A program made the translations under genes and the position numbers. 64,000 nucleotides of DNA from Opitutaceae bacterium (GTDB lineage: Bacteria > Verrucomicrobiota > Verrucomicrobiia > Opitutales > Opitutaceae): NCBI GenBank assembly GCA_016794785.1, contig JAEUHC010000019.1, positions 868,001 through 932,000 of the forward strand, given 5' to 3'. The notes beneath the pieces are model-generated. The model was not told where the DNA came from, did no database searches, and worked only from the letters and a program-made list of their open reading frames with translations. Each line of letters begins with the position of its first letter. Positions within the stretch are counted from its first letter, which is position 1. Below are positions 30,981-38,273 of this stretch, in pieces.

Positions 30981-31688
30981 TTAAGAGGCCGGTTTCCGGC
31001 CTGAATGCAACGCGACCGTGCCAAGCGTGAGCGGCACGGCCTGCACGTCCGCGAAACCGGCCGCCCTCATCTCGGCGGCAATTGCCGCCCGATCGGGAAA
31101 TTGCTCAATGCTGTCGTTGAGATACACGTAGGCCGCCCGATCGCCTGTCATCCAGCCCGCGACGCGCGGCAGCACGCGGCGCAGATAAAAATAATAGAGC
31201 GGCCGAAACCAAGCCCGGGGTTGCGAGAACTCCAACACCACGATCTGGCCGCCCGGTCGCAGCACACGCCGCATCTCGCGCAGGCCGCGCGCGCGATCGG
31301 CGAGGTTGCGCAGGCCAAACGAAATCGTGACGGCATCGAAGCTCGCGTCGGGCAGCGGCAGCGCGAGCCCGTCGCCTTGGCGGAAGGTGACATTGGGGTA
31401 GCGCCCGTCGGCCGCCGCCTTTTTGACCTCCGCCTGGTCGAGCATCGGCTGGCAAAAATCCAGGCCGAGGATGGCGGTTTCCCGGGGGAGCATCCGCGCG
31501 AGGGCAAACGCCACGTCGCCGCTGCCCGTCGCGAGGTCGAGCACATCGCGGGGATTACCCCGGCGGACCGCCGCCACCAGCCGCCGCCGCCACCACACGT
31601 CGAGGCCGCCCGAGAGGAGGCGATTCGCGACGTCGTAACGGACGGCGATGCGCCCAAACATGGACTGGACGGCGGCGGGATCGGGCAT
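30981..31688 (-). CDS. menG: Demethylmenaquinone methyltransferase (UbiE/MenG)
   Basis: 235 aa from the ATG at 31688 (MPDPAAVQSMFG); a GTG 8 codons upstream is an alternative. The class I SAM motif is DLATGSGDVAFALA, preceded by the family hallmark MFGRIAVRYDVANRLLSGGLD. ISFGLRNLADRARGLREM and LEFSQPRAWF are also typical of UbiE/COQ5. It methylates demethylmenaquinone, the last step of menaquinone synthesis. The classical menaquinone genes menC and menE lie ~8 kb away, so the menaquinone role is favoured over ubiquinone. Confidence 0.93.
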   Translation of the reverse strand: MPDPAAVQSMFGRIAVRYDVANRLLSGGLDVWWRRRLVAAVRRGNPRDVLDLATGSGDVAFALARMLPRETAILGLDFCQPMLDQAEVKKAAADGRYPNVTFRQGDGLALPLPDASFDAVTISFGLRNLADRARGLREMRRVLRPGGQIVVLEFSQPRAWFRPLYYFYLRRVLPRVAGWMTGDRAAYVYLNDSIEQFPDRAAIAAEMRAAGFADVQAVPLTLGTVALHSGRKPAS

Positions 31689-31733
31689 GATGAGAGAGGA
31701 CGGAACCGTCACGAGGACGGCCAGTCATAAGGG

Positions 31734-31763
31734 TTGACGCAATTAGAAGGGCGCAAGTAATTT
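31734..31763 (+). promoter_or_regulatory. Candidate promoter of the HU-family gene
   Basis: TTGACG (31734-31739), 18-bp spacer, TAATTT (31758-31763), in an AT-richer stretch. It leaves a ~30-nt leader carrying AAGGAG at 31792-31797, six bases before the ATG. This is the clearest Shine-Dalgarno I noticed in the window. Confidence 0.5.
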
Positions 31764-31803
31764 AAGGCCACAAACCCCACCCCGATTCCATAAGGAGATT
31801 ATC

Positions 31804-32169
31804 ATGTCCAACCTGTCCAACCTCACAAAACGCGAGATTGTCTTGGAAATCTATCGGAAGTCCGGCTTCCCGCAGAAGCAGATCGTCGACACGGTGCAGC
31901 AGACCCTCGACATCATCCAGAAGGCGCTAGCCAATGGCCGCAACGTCGAGCTGCGCAACTTCGGTGTGCTCGAAGTCCAGGTGCGCAAGCAGCGCATCGG
32001 CCGCAACCCGAACAAACCCGAGGCCGAGGTCGTGATTCCGCGCCGCGCCGTGGTGAAATTCAAGTCCGGCAAGATCCTCAAGCAGCAGCTCAAGAAAATC
32101 GACCTCGCGAAGCTCACGCCGAGCACCGCTTCGGCGGATGCCGACGGCGACGAGGGTGACGAGACCTGA
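31804..32169 (+). CDS. HU/IHF-family DNA-binding protein
   Basis: 121 aa. Residues ~8-98 match the bacterial histone-like fold: LTKREIVLEIYRKSGFPQKQ, then ELRNFGVLEVQVRKQRIGRNPNKPEAEV with the DNA-inserting beta-arm (RNPNKP), then VKFKSGKILK. A ~20-residue acidic tail (ASADADGDEGDET) is longer than in typical HU. It bends DNA and helps compact the nucleoid. A strong AAGGAG ribosome site decides the start. Confidence 0.93.
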   Translation: MSNLSNLTKREIVLEIYRKSGFPQKQIVDTVQQTLDIIQKALANGRNVELRNFGVLEVQVRKQRIGRNPNKPEAEVVIPRRAVVKFKSGKILKQQLKKIDLAKLTPSTASADADGDEGDET

Positions 32170-32199
32170 GTGACCGGCTGGTGGCGCATGCCGTCGGCG

Positions 32200-32224
32200 T
32201 GCGTGCGACCACGCAGGATTTTTT
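32200..32224 (+). terminator. Rho-independent terminator after the HU gene
   Basis: Stem TGCGTG / CACGCA with loop CGAC, then GGA and a run of six T, 30 bp after the HU stop codon. A second imperfect 8-bp stem (32185-32203) overlaps just upstream. Confidence 0.5.
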
Positions 32225-32267
32225 GATGTCGCCGTGAGGCGCGGCGTTTCGCCACGCTCCGGCTTCC

Positions 32268-33623
32268 ATGGCTTCGTTTCAGACCCTACCTGGCTTCCGC
32301 GAATTCTATCCCGAGGATTTGGCGCGGAGGAACCACATCTTCCGCCTGTGGCGGCAGACCGCCGGCACTTTCGGCTTCGCGGAATACGATGCGCCCGTGC
32401 TGGAGCCGCTCGAACTCTACAAGGCCAAGTCGGGCGACGAAATCGAGGCGCAGCTCTTCAGCTTCACCGACAAGGGCGGGCGCGACGTCGCGCTGCGCCC
32501 CGAGATGACGCCGACCGTCTGCCGCCTCGTCGGCGCCAAAGCCAACGCCCTCAAGCGCCCGATCAAGTGGTTCAGCATCGGGGAATTTTACCGCTACGAA
32601 CGGGCGCAAAAAGGGCGGCTGCGGGCTTTTTATCAGTTCAACGCCGACATCTTCGGCGAACCGGGCGTCGAGGCCGAGATCGAGCTGATCTCGATGCTCG
32701 TGCAGTGCCTGGCGGTTTTCGGGCTCACGAAGGACGACTTCTGTGTGCGCCTGAGTGACCGGAACCTGTGGTTCTTTTTTCTCGAAGCGCTCGGCCTTGA
32801 TGAGCCACGCGTCCGCGCGATGCTCACTGCGGTCGACAAACTCGAGAAGGCCGGCGACGACGCGTTTGCGCCCTACACCGCAGAGTTCGGTGTGCTGGAT
32901 CCCTCGCTCAAGGCGCGCATCAAAGGCTTCCTCGAAATCAAATCGCTGGCCTCTCTCGATCAGCTGCTCACGGCGCTCAATAACGATCCGGAAATCAACA
33001 AGGTTGCCGGTCCGGCCGATGCGGTGCGGCGTTTCGATGAGCGGGTGGTTGAGATGCGCCGGCTGGTCGACGGGCTCACTGCGATGGGGCTCGGTGACTT
33101 CGTCGCGATTGATCTAAGCGTGGTCCGCGGGCTCGCCTACTACACGGGCTTCGTGTTCGAGGCCTTCGACAAGAAGGGCGAGTTGCGTGCGCTCGCGGGT
33201 GGCGGCCGCTACAACGATCTCGTGAAGAAGCTAGGCGGGCCGGACCTGCCGGCGGTCGGCTTCGCCATCGGCGATGTCACGACTGGTCTGCTGCTCGAAC
33301 AGCGCGGCCTGATGCCCACGATGATATCGGCGCCCGATGTCTATTGCGTGATCGGGGGCGAGGCGGAGCGGCTCGCGGCCTTTGGCGACATCCACGCGCT
33401 GCGCGCGGCGGGTTTCCGCGTGGACTATCCGATGAAGGAGGTCGCGTTCGGCAAACAGTTCAAGGCCGCCGCCGAGTCGGGTGCGAAGCTCGCGCTCATC
33501 TACGGCGGCGACGAACTCGCCAAGGGTGTCGTGAAAATCCGCGACCTCACGGATCGCTCCGAGCGCGAAGTGCCGCGAGCGCAGGTCGCGGCCCAGGTGA
33601 GGGATTTTTTCTCGGCCAGTTGA
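32268..33623 (+). CDS. hisS: Histidyl-tRNA synthetase
   Basis: 451-aa class II aminoacyl-tRNA synthetase. It begins FQTLPGFREFYPED, the family N-terminus. Motif 2 is GEFYRYERAQKGRLRAFYQFNAD, the His-specific loop is RGLAYYTGFVFEAFD, and motif 3 is contained in ALAGGGRYNDLVKKLGG. The C-terminal anticodon-binding domain (~340-451) is present. It charges tRNA-His. It belongs to the longer, eukaryote/archaeal-like HisS type (RAFYQFNADIFG) rather than the E. coli type. Single gene flanked by its own terminator-bearing neighbour. Confidence 0.95.
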   Translation: MASFQTLPGFREFYPEDLARRNHIFRLWRQTAGTFGFAEYDAPVLEPLELYKAKSGDEIEAQLFSFTDKGGRDVALRPEMTPTVCRLVGAKANALKRPIKWFSIGEFYRYERAQKGRLRAFYQFNADIFGEPGVEAEIELISMLVQCLAVFGLTKDDFCVRLSDRNLWFFFLEALGLDEPRVRAMLTAVDKLEKAGDDAFAPYTAEFGVLDPSLKARIKGFLEIKSLASLDQLLTALNNDPEINKVAGPADAVRRFDERVVEMRRLVDGLTAMGLGDFVAIDLSVVRGLAYYTGFVFEAFDKKGELRALAGGGRYNDLVKKLGGPDLPAVGFAIGDVTTGLLLEQRGLMPTMISAPDVYCVIGGEAERLAAFGDIHALRAAGFRVDYPMKEVAFGKQFKAAAESGAKLALIYGGDELAKGVVKIRDLTDRSEREVPRAQVAAQVRDFFSAS

Positions 33624-33659
33624 TCCCTTGGTGCCGATGAGCTTCGAGCATTGGATGAG

Positions 33660-34481
33660 ATGAACACGCTGCGGCTCATCGGAGGCATCGTGGCCGTGCC
33701 GCTGGGCACCGCAGTGTTCGCGTGGCTGGTCTTGACCCTGGCCGCGCCCTGGCTGGCGCGCCGGCTGATGTTTCACCCGCCGCGCGAAGCGCCCCCGGTG
33801 CCGTCCGGCGTGCGCGAGTTGAAGACGAGTGAGGGCGGCACCGTGGCCGTCCTGCACCTGCCGAATCCGCCGGCGCGGTTCACGCTCTGGTATTTCCACG
33901 GCAACGCCGAGACCCTCGGCACGTGCGAGGCGTGGCTGCGCGAGGTGCACCGCGCAGGCTTCGCGGTGTTCGCGGTGGAATACCCCGGCTATGGCCTCAC
34001 CACCGGCCAGCCCTCCGAGGAGTCCATTTACGCGGCAAACCGCGTGGCGCGCGACTATCTGCGCCACGAACTTCGCGTGCCTGCCGCGCAGACGATCCTT
34101 TACGGCAACTCGCTCGGCGGCGGGCCGGCGGTGCAGGCGGCCACCGAGGAAGCGGTGGCCGGGCTCGTGCTCCAAGGCGCCTTCATGAGCGCCTACCGCG
34201 TGAAGACACACTGGCCGATCGTGCCCTTTGATCAGTTCAGGAATCTGGCGAAGCTGCCTGCGCTCCGGTGCCCCGTGCTCGTGATGCACGGGCGCGACGA
34301 CGACGTCATCCCGTTTGCGCACGGCCGGGCGCTGCACGACGCGGTGCGCGGTCCACGGCGGCATCTGTGGGTGGAGGGCGCGGGCCACAACAACTTGATC
34401 AATGTGGCCGGCGAATCCTACTGGCGCGTGCTCCGGGAGTTTGCCGAGCTTTGCGCGCGGCCGAACGCCGCGGCGCCTTAA
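33660..34481 (+). CDS. Membrane-anchored alpha/beta hydrolase (ABHD13/BEM46-like)
   Basis: 273 aa from the ATG at 33660; a TTG three codons earlier is less likely. An N-terminal membrane helix (GTAVFAWLVLTLAAPWL) precedes an alpha/beta-hydrolase fold. Visible elements are the oxyanion region YFHGNAETLG, the nucleophile elbow GNSLGGG, the acid in MHGRDDDVIPF and the histidine in GAGHNNLI, so the triad is complete. This group includes lipases, thioesterases and depalmitoylases; the substrate is unknown. Its TAA and the stop of cdd on the other strand share TTAA. Confidence 0.85.
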   Translation: MNTLRLIGGIVAVPLGTAVFAWLVLTLAAPWLARRLMFHPPREAPPVPSGVRELKTSEGGTVAVLHLPNPPARFTLWYFHGNAETLGTCEAWLREVHRAGFAVFAVEYPGYGLTTGQPSEESIYAANRVARDYLRHELRVPAAQTILYGNSLGGGPAVQAATEEAVAGLVLQGAFMSAYRVKTHWPIVPFDQFRNLAKLPALRCPVLVMHGRDDDVIPFAHGRALHDAVRGPRRHLWVEGAGHNNLINVAGESYWRVLREFAELCARPNAAAP

Positions 34482-34888
34482 CCAAGATCCCGCGGCCCAA
34501 ACGCCGCCGGCAGCAGCGCGTCGAGCGTGGTTTCGATCCGCTGCGCCGAATCGCACACGCTCACGACGAGGGCCTGCGGCCCGAATTCATTGATCACCTG
34601 CCGGCACGCGCCGCAGGGCATCGTCGGCAGCGGCGTGGGCGTGAAGACAGCGACCGCCCGCAGCGTCTTGTGGCCCGTCGCGACGGCGGAAAAAATCGCG
34701 GTGCGCTCGGCGCAGTTGCACAGGCCGTAGGAGGCATTCTCGACGTTGCAACCGGCGTAGATTTTTCCCGAAACAGTGAGGACGGCCGCGCCGACGGCGA
34801 ATTTCGAATAAGGAGAGTAGGATTTCCTCGCGGCGGTGCGCGCGGCTTTTTCCAGACGGCGGAGTGTGGCGGCGGGGATTTTGTTCAT
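34478..34888 (-). CDS. cdd: Cytidine deaminase
   Basis: 136 aa, typical of the homotetrameric type. Zinc ligands and catalytic glutamate are C59-A-E61, with C92 and C95 in PCGACRQV. The N-terminal SYSPYSKFAVGAAV and GCNVENASYG are family motifs. It converts cytidine and deoxycytidine to uridine forms in pyrimidine salvage. It may be co-transcribed with the upstream ogt gene on the same strand; the two are separated by a palindromic repeat. Confidence 0.95.
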   Translation of the reverse strand: MNKIPAATLRRLEKAARTAARKSYSPYSKFAVGAAVLTVSGKIYAGCNVENASYGLCNCAERTAIFSAVATGHKTLRAVAVFTPTPLPTMPCGACRQVINEFGPQALVVSVCDSAQRIETTLDALLPAAFGPRDLG

Positions 34889-34889
34889 C

Positions 34890-34950
34890 GTAGGTCGGGC
34901 TTTGCGCCCGACATCATCCGCAAGCGTGTCGCGCGTAAAGCCCGGCCTAC
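34890..34950. repeat. REP-like palindromic repeat pair between ogt and cdd
   Basis: Outer arms at 34890-34903 and 34937-34950 are inverted repeats matching 13 of 14 bases, bounded by GTAGG and CCTAC. Within the left half a smaller hairpin (GTCGGGC / GCCCGAC) is present. The overall build (GTAGG outer edges, GC-rich inner hairpins) mirrors the perfect repeat in menC at 40237-40305, with a different core. The right edge forms the TAG stop codon of the methyltransferase gene. Confidence 0.75.
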
Positions 34951-35480
34951 AAGAGCTGCGCGCCCTCGAGCGCGAGGAGACGGGCCTTGGTGTCCACGCC
35001 GCCGGGACCGGAGAAGCCTGTGAGGTTGCCGCTTGCGGCGACGACCCGGTGGCAGGGAATGAGGAGCGGCCACGGATTGATCCCGAGCGCGCTGCCGACG
35101 GCGCGGCTCGCGCCCGGCGGCTGGCCGAGGGCGGCGGCGAGTTCGCCGTAGGTGGCGGTGCGGCCGGATTTCACCGTGAGTGTCGCCTTGAGCACGGCGC
35201 GGACGAATTCGGGCACGCGGGAAAAATCGTAGCGCACGTCGGAAAAGTCCTGCGCCTCGCCTGCGAGGTGGCGCTGCACGCGCGCGATGATGGCCCGCAC
35301 CCAGTCCGGCGGATCCGCCTCGGTCTGGCCGCCGGCCGGCCGCTCGGGATCGGGCAGGAGGAAACGTGTGAGCCCGTGGTCGCCCCAGGCGATGGCGCAG
35401 AGACCGAGCGGCGTGCTGAAGGTGGCGTGGGGCACGGTTTGGAGTGAGGCGGAAATGTGGGAAAACAAAACGTTCCGCAT
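34947..35480 (-). CDS. ogt: Methylated-DNA-protein-cysteine methyltransferase
   Basis: 177 aa from the ATG at 35480 (MRNVLFSHISAS); a TTG four codons earlier is possible. The acceptor cysteine is in IPCHRVV (C143 with this start). The helix-turn-helix part GRTATYGELAAALGQPPGASRAVGSA is typical. It repairs O6-alkylguanine by suicidal transfer. The stop codon lies inside a palindromic repeat, so the last residues may have been altered when the repeat arrived. It is divergent from the dGTPase-like gene with a 60-bp shared promoter space. Confidence 0.93.
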   Translation of the reverse strand: MRNVLFSHISASLQTVPHATFSTPLGLCAIAWGDHGLTRFLLPDPERPAGGQTEADPPDWVRAIIARVQRHLAGEAQDFSDVRYDFSRVPEFVRAVLKATLTVKSGRTATYGELAAALGQPPGASRAVGSALGINPWPLLIPCHRVVAASGNLTGFSGPGGVDTKARLLALEGAQLL

Positions 35481-35540
35481 CCGGGAGGACAATCCGTGCT
35501 TTCACTTCTTCGGCTTCCCTCCTCACTTTGCCCTTGGTCC

Positions 35541-36809
35541 ATGCCCAATCGTTTCTACAACGCCTTCGACAGCGAGCCGCTCGGTGGGGGGCGCAAGCGC
35601 GACTACCGCACGCCGTTCCAGATGGACCGCGATCGGATCATTCACGCGCACGCCTTCCGCAAGCTGCAGTCGAAGACGCAGGTCTTCCTCTCGGGCGAAT
35701 ACGACTTCTACCGCACGCGCCTCACGCACTCGATGGAGGTCGCGCAGATCGGCCGCTCGATCTGCACGTGGCTGCTCTCGCGCGGCGCGCCTTTGCGGGC
35801 GGATTTCCACATCGACAGCGACTTGGTCGAGGCGGTGTGCCTGGCGCACGACCTCGGGCATCCGCCATTCGGGCATTCCGGCGAGCGCACGCTGCAGGAG
35901 CTGATGGCGAAGTGGGGCGGCTTCGAGGGCAACGCGCAGACCCTTCACCTCCTCACGGAGACCATCCATCAGAACGAGTCCGGCGTGCGCGGCATGGCGC
36001 CCACGCGCGCGCTCCTCGACGGCGTGCTGAAATACAAAAAACTCTTCCGCGAGTTTCCCGCGCCGCCGACCAACCACTTTCTCTACGATCCGCAGGAGCG
36101 GCACCGCGCCTTCGTCTTCGGCGATGCCGCGATTCCCGCCGAGCTGCACGCCGGCGAAAAACTCAACGCCCTCAAGAGCGTCGAGTGCCAGATTATGGAC
36201 TGGGCCGACGACGCGGCCTACTCGCTCAACGACATCGTCGATGGCGTGAAGGCCGGCTTCCTCACGGTCGAGCGCATCGAGGCCTGGGCGGCGCGCGAGG
36301 GGATCGACGCCGAGCGGCAGCACTGGCTCGACGAGCTGTTCGCGGCGATTCGCGGCGACCGGCTGGAGAACGTGTTCTCCCAAAAGATCGGGGATTTCAT
36401 CAAGGCGACTCGGCTGCGCGAGCGGAAGAACTTCATGTCGGCGCGCACGAACCGCTACCGCTTCGAGCTCGTCGTCGCGCCGGCCGCGGAGCGCGAGGCG
36501 GCGTTCTACAAAAAGGTGGCCAACGACATCATCTTCGAGAGCCCGCAGCTCCAACAGATGGAGCACAAGGCGCGGCGCGTGCTCTTTGATCTCTGGGACT
36601 CTTGCTGGCGCAACTACGTCGAGCCCGGCCCGCGCGTGATTCGCATCCTGCCGCCGCGCGTCGGCCGCCTGATCGACGCCGAGACGACCCCCGCCGCCAA
36701 GGCCCGCCAAATCTGCGACTGGCTCGCCGGCCTCACCGACGGCATGATCGTCCGCACCTACCAGCGCCTCTTCGACCCGCAGTTCGGAAGCATCCGGGAT
36801 TTGAGCTGA
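35541..36809 (+). CDS. dGTPase-family HD hydrolase
   Basis: 422 aa from the ATG at 35541 (MPNRFYNAFDSEPL). HD-superfamily metal motifs are visible: TRLTHSMEVAQIGR, LAHDLGHPPFGHSGE and MDWADDAAYSLNDI. These match deoxyguanosinetriphosphate triphosphohydrolase-like proteins (dgt group). It cleaves dNTPs to deoxynucleoside and triphosphate, controlling the dNTP pool; related enzymes also act in phage defence by depleting dNTPs. It lies just upstream of a mazEF pair and Abi_C-like gene. A weak stem (36810-36828) follows the stop. Confidence 0.92.
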   Translation: MPNRFYNAFDSEPLGGGRKRDYRTPFQMDRDRIIHAHAFRKLQSKTQVFLSGEYDFYRTRLTHSMEVAQIGRSICTWLLSRGAPLRADFHIDSDLVEAVCLAHDLGHPPFGHSGERTLQELMAKWGGFEGNAQTLHLLTETIHQNESGVRGMAPTRALLDGVLKYKKLFREFPAPPTNHFLYDPQERHRAFVFGDAAIPAELHAGEKLNALKSVECQIMDWADDAAYSLNDIVDGVKAGFLTVERIEAWAAREGIDAERQHWLDELFAAIRGDRLENVFSQKIGDFIKATRLRERKNFMSARTNRYRFELVVAPAAEREAAFYKKVANDIIFESPQLQQMEHKARRVLFDLWDSCWRNYVEPGPRVIRILPPRVGRLIDAETTPAAKARQICDWLAGLTDGMIVRTYQRLFDPQFGSIRDLS

Positions 36810-36883
36810 GGCACCCGCTGCGGGCGCCGTGCTGCGTCGGTCTGCCGGCTTGACGTGCTTTTTGGCGTGGGCACCGTAACCAC

Positions 36884-37150
36884 ATGCAAAGCCAGACGCT
36901 CAAGGTCGTCCGCATCGGCAACTCCCGCGGCGTGCGCCTGCCCGCCCCACTGCTCTCGCACTACCGCATCGGCCACGCCGTCATCGCCGAGCACACAGCG
37001 GAGGGGATATTGCTGCGCCCCAAGCATGACGGCCGGCTCTCGTGGGACGACACGTTCCGCGCCACCGGCACCGAGCAGCGCAAGCGCGGCGACGAGTTCG
37101 CGGACATGGATGCGACGAACGGCGACGGCCTGGCCTCGCTGGAACGATGA
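36884..37150 (+). CDS. mazE: MazE/AbrB-type antitoxin
   Basis: 88 aa. The swapped-hairpin AbrB/MazE DNA-binding motif is at residues ~8-25 (VVRIGNSRGVRLPAPLL). The C-terminal acidic half (FADMDATNGDG) would wrap the toxin. The stop overlaps the toxin start as ATGA, the usual TA coupling. It should bind its own promoter in the 74-bp gap after the dGTPase-like gene. Confidence 0.85.
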   Translation: MQSQTLKVVRIGNSRGVRLPAPLLSHYRIGHAVIAEHTAEGILLRPKHDGRLSWDDTFRATGTEQRKRGDEFADMDATNGDGLASLER

Positions 37151-37476
37151 CGCCGCTCCGCTACGGCATCTACCTCGCCGCGCTCGATCCGACCGTTGGG
37201 CGTGAACTGGCCAAGACGCGGCCGGTCGTCGTGGTGAGCATGGATGCGATGAACCGCCATGCCGAGACTGTCGTGATCTGCCCGCTCACGACCAAGCTGC
37301 ACCCGACGTGGCGCTCGCGAATCCAGACCCGCAGCGCTGGCAAGCCCGCCGAGATTGCCGTTGATCAAATCCGCACGATCAGCACGCAGCGGCTCGGGCG
37401 GAAGGTGGACGTGCTTGTCGCTGCTGACGCCGCTCGGCTACGGGAACTCATCGTCGAGATGTATGGGCTGCCGTGA
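37147..37476 (+). CDS. mazF: MazF/PemK-type endoribonuclease toxin
   Basis: 109 aa. Typical features are GIYLAALDPTVGRELAKTRPVVVVS (the LDPT.G.E..KTRP.VV core), the conserved VVICPLTTK strand and DQIRTISTQRLG near the C-terminus. It would cleave mRNA at short specific sequences when antitoxin is lost. It overlaps mazE by 4 bp and is convergent with the Abi_C-like gene 12 bp away. GC content matches the host, unlike the next gene. Confidence 0.88.
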   Translation: MTPLRYGIYLAALDPTVGRELAKTRPVVVVSMDAMNRHAETVVICPLTTKLHPTWRSRIQTRSAGKPAEIAVDQIRTISTQRLGRKVDVLVAADAARLRELIVEMYGLP

Positions 37477-37488
37477 GCGCGGAGGCTC

Positions 37489-38244
37489 TCAAGGCGTGCG
37501 TTGTGCATGCACCGGTAGACGCGCTTCCCAAGTCGCCAACAAAAATGTCGCCATGGTTCCAGCAAGATTCACGGCGAGTTCCGCATGACGTGCAGCCGGC
37601 TTCACGCCTGCTTTTCCTTTTCCGTGAGCGTCGCTGAGACGATTCCGCATTGCCCCAAGTCCTTCTACGACAGTTTGGCAGCCCCCAAGAATCTGTTTGA
37701 ATAACCGTTCGGTGTGCTGGCTGGGAGATAGATTCAACTGGCGAGAAGCTAGCCCGTAGAGTTTTGGCAGGTCGGCGTGGTCATCATAACTGATGTTGGA
37801 TTCATCCAAGATGTGCTTGCAGACTGACTCCAGTAGTGTGCGTGCTGCCGTAATCGCTCCCTCTGGATCAGTTCCTCTTCGATCAAGCGCCTTGCGCCAT
37901 GCCTCCTGCACGTTTGCCGAGTTTATCTTTGCAATGGCGGTTTTGATCGATGTGTCGCTTGGTGCGCGAGCATCGGACTCCAGCAACGTGAGCAGGGGAT
38001 CAAATTCCTTCCTGATGCGCTCACGGCGTTCAGCATATGTCGGCAGTTCACTGATAACTCCCCAAAATTCCATCAGCGTTCGACACGTATGAACGAAGCG
38101 AGGCAGATGCTCGGCAATCCTCGTAATTACGATCAGCTCACGACGTAGAAGCTGATATTCGTTGTCGCTTGGAAAAACTCCCGTGGCTCGGGAGACGAGC
38201 ATGTTCTTCAAGGACTCAACCTTTCTTATGAGTTCTTCGTTCAC
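37489..38244 (-). CDS. Abi_C-domain (abortive-infection C-terminal) protein
   Basis: 251 aa. The C-terminal third carries the Abi_C pattern: DPEGAITAARTLLESVCKHIL, then KLYGLASRQLNLSPSQHTE and GLGAMRNRLSDAHGKG (R-x(4)-H motif region). The N-terminal half is alpha-helical without a known domain. The gene is visibly less GC-rich than guaB and mazF on either side, which suggests transfer. Abi_C proteins are associated with phage exclusion, but the mechanism is not established. It may act alone or alongside the neighbouring TA pair. Confidence 0.7.
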   Translation of the reverse strand: MNEELIRKVESLKNMLVSRATGVFPSDNEYQLLRRELIVITRIAEHLPRFVHTCRTLMEFWGVISELPTYAERRERIRKEFDPLLTLLESDARAPSDTSIKTAIAKINSANVQEAWRKALDRRGTDPEGAITAARTLLESVCKHILDESNISYDDHADLPKLYGLASRQLNLSPSQHTERLFKQILGGCQTVVEGLGAMRNRLSDAHGKGKAGVKPAARHAELAVNLAGTMATFLLATWEARLPVHAQRTP

Positions 38245-38273
38245 TGCCGCTCCAGTTTGACCTGCTTACGTGC

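Noticed and set aside
34890-34950. Possible CRISPR-like repeat
   Set aside because: Only one inverted pair, no regularly spaced direct repeats and no cas genes; it is a REP-like palindrome.
36810-36828. Terminator after the dGTPase-family gene
   Set aside because: The stem has a mismatch and no T-run follows, so it is not listed as a feature.
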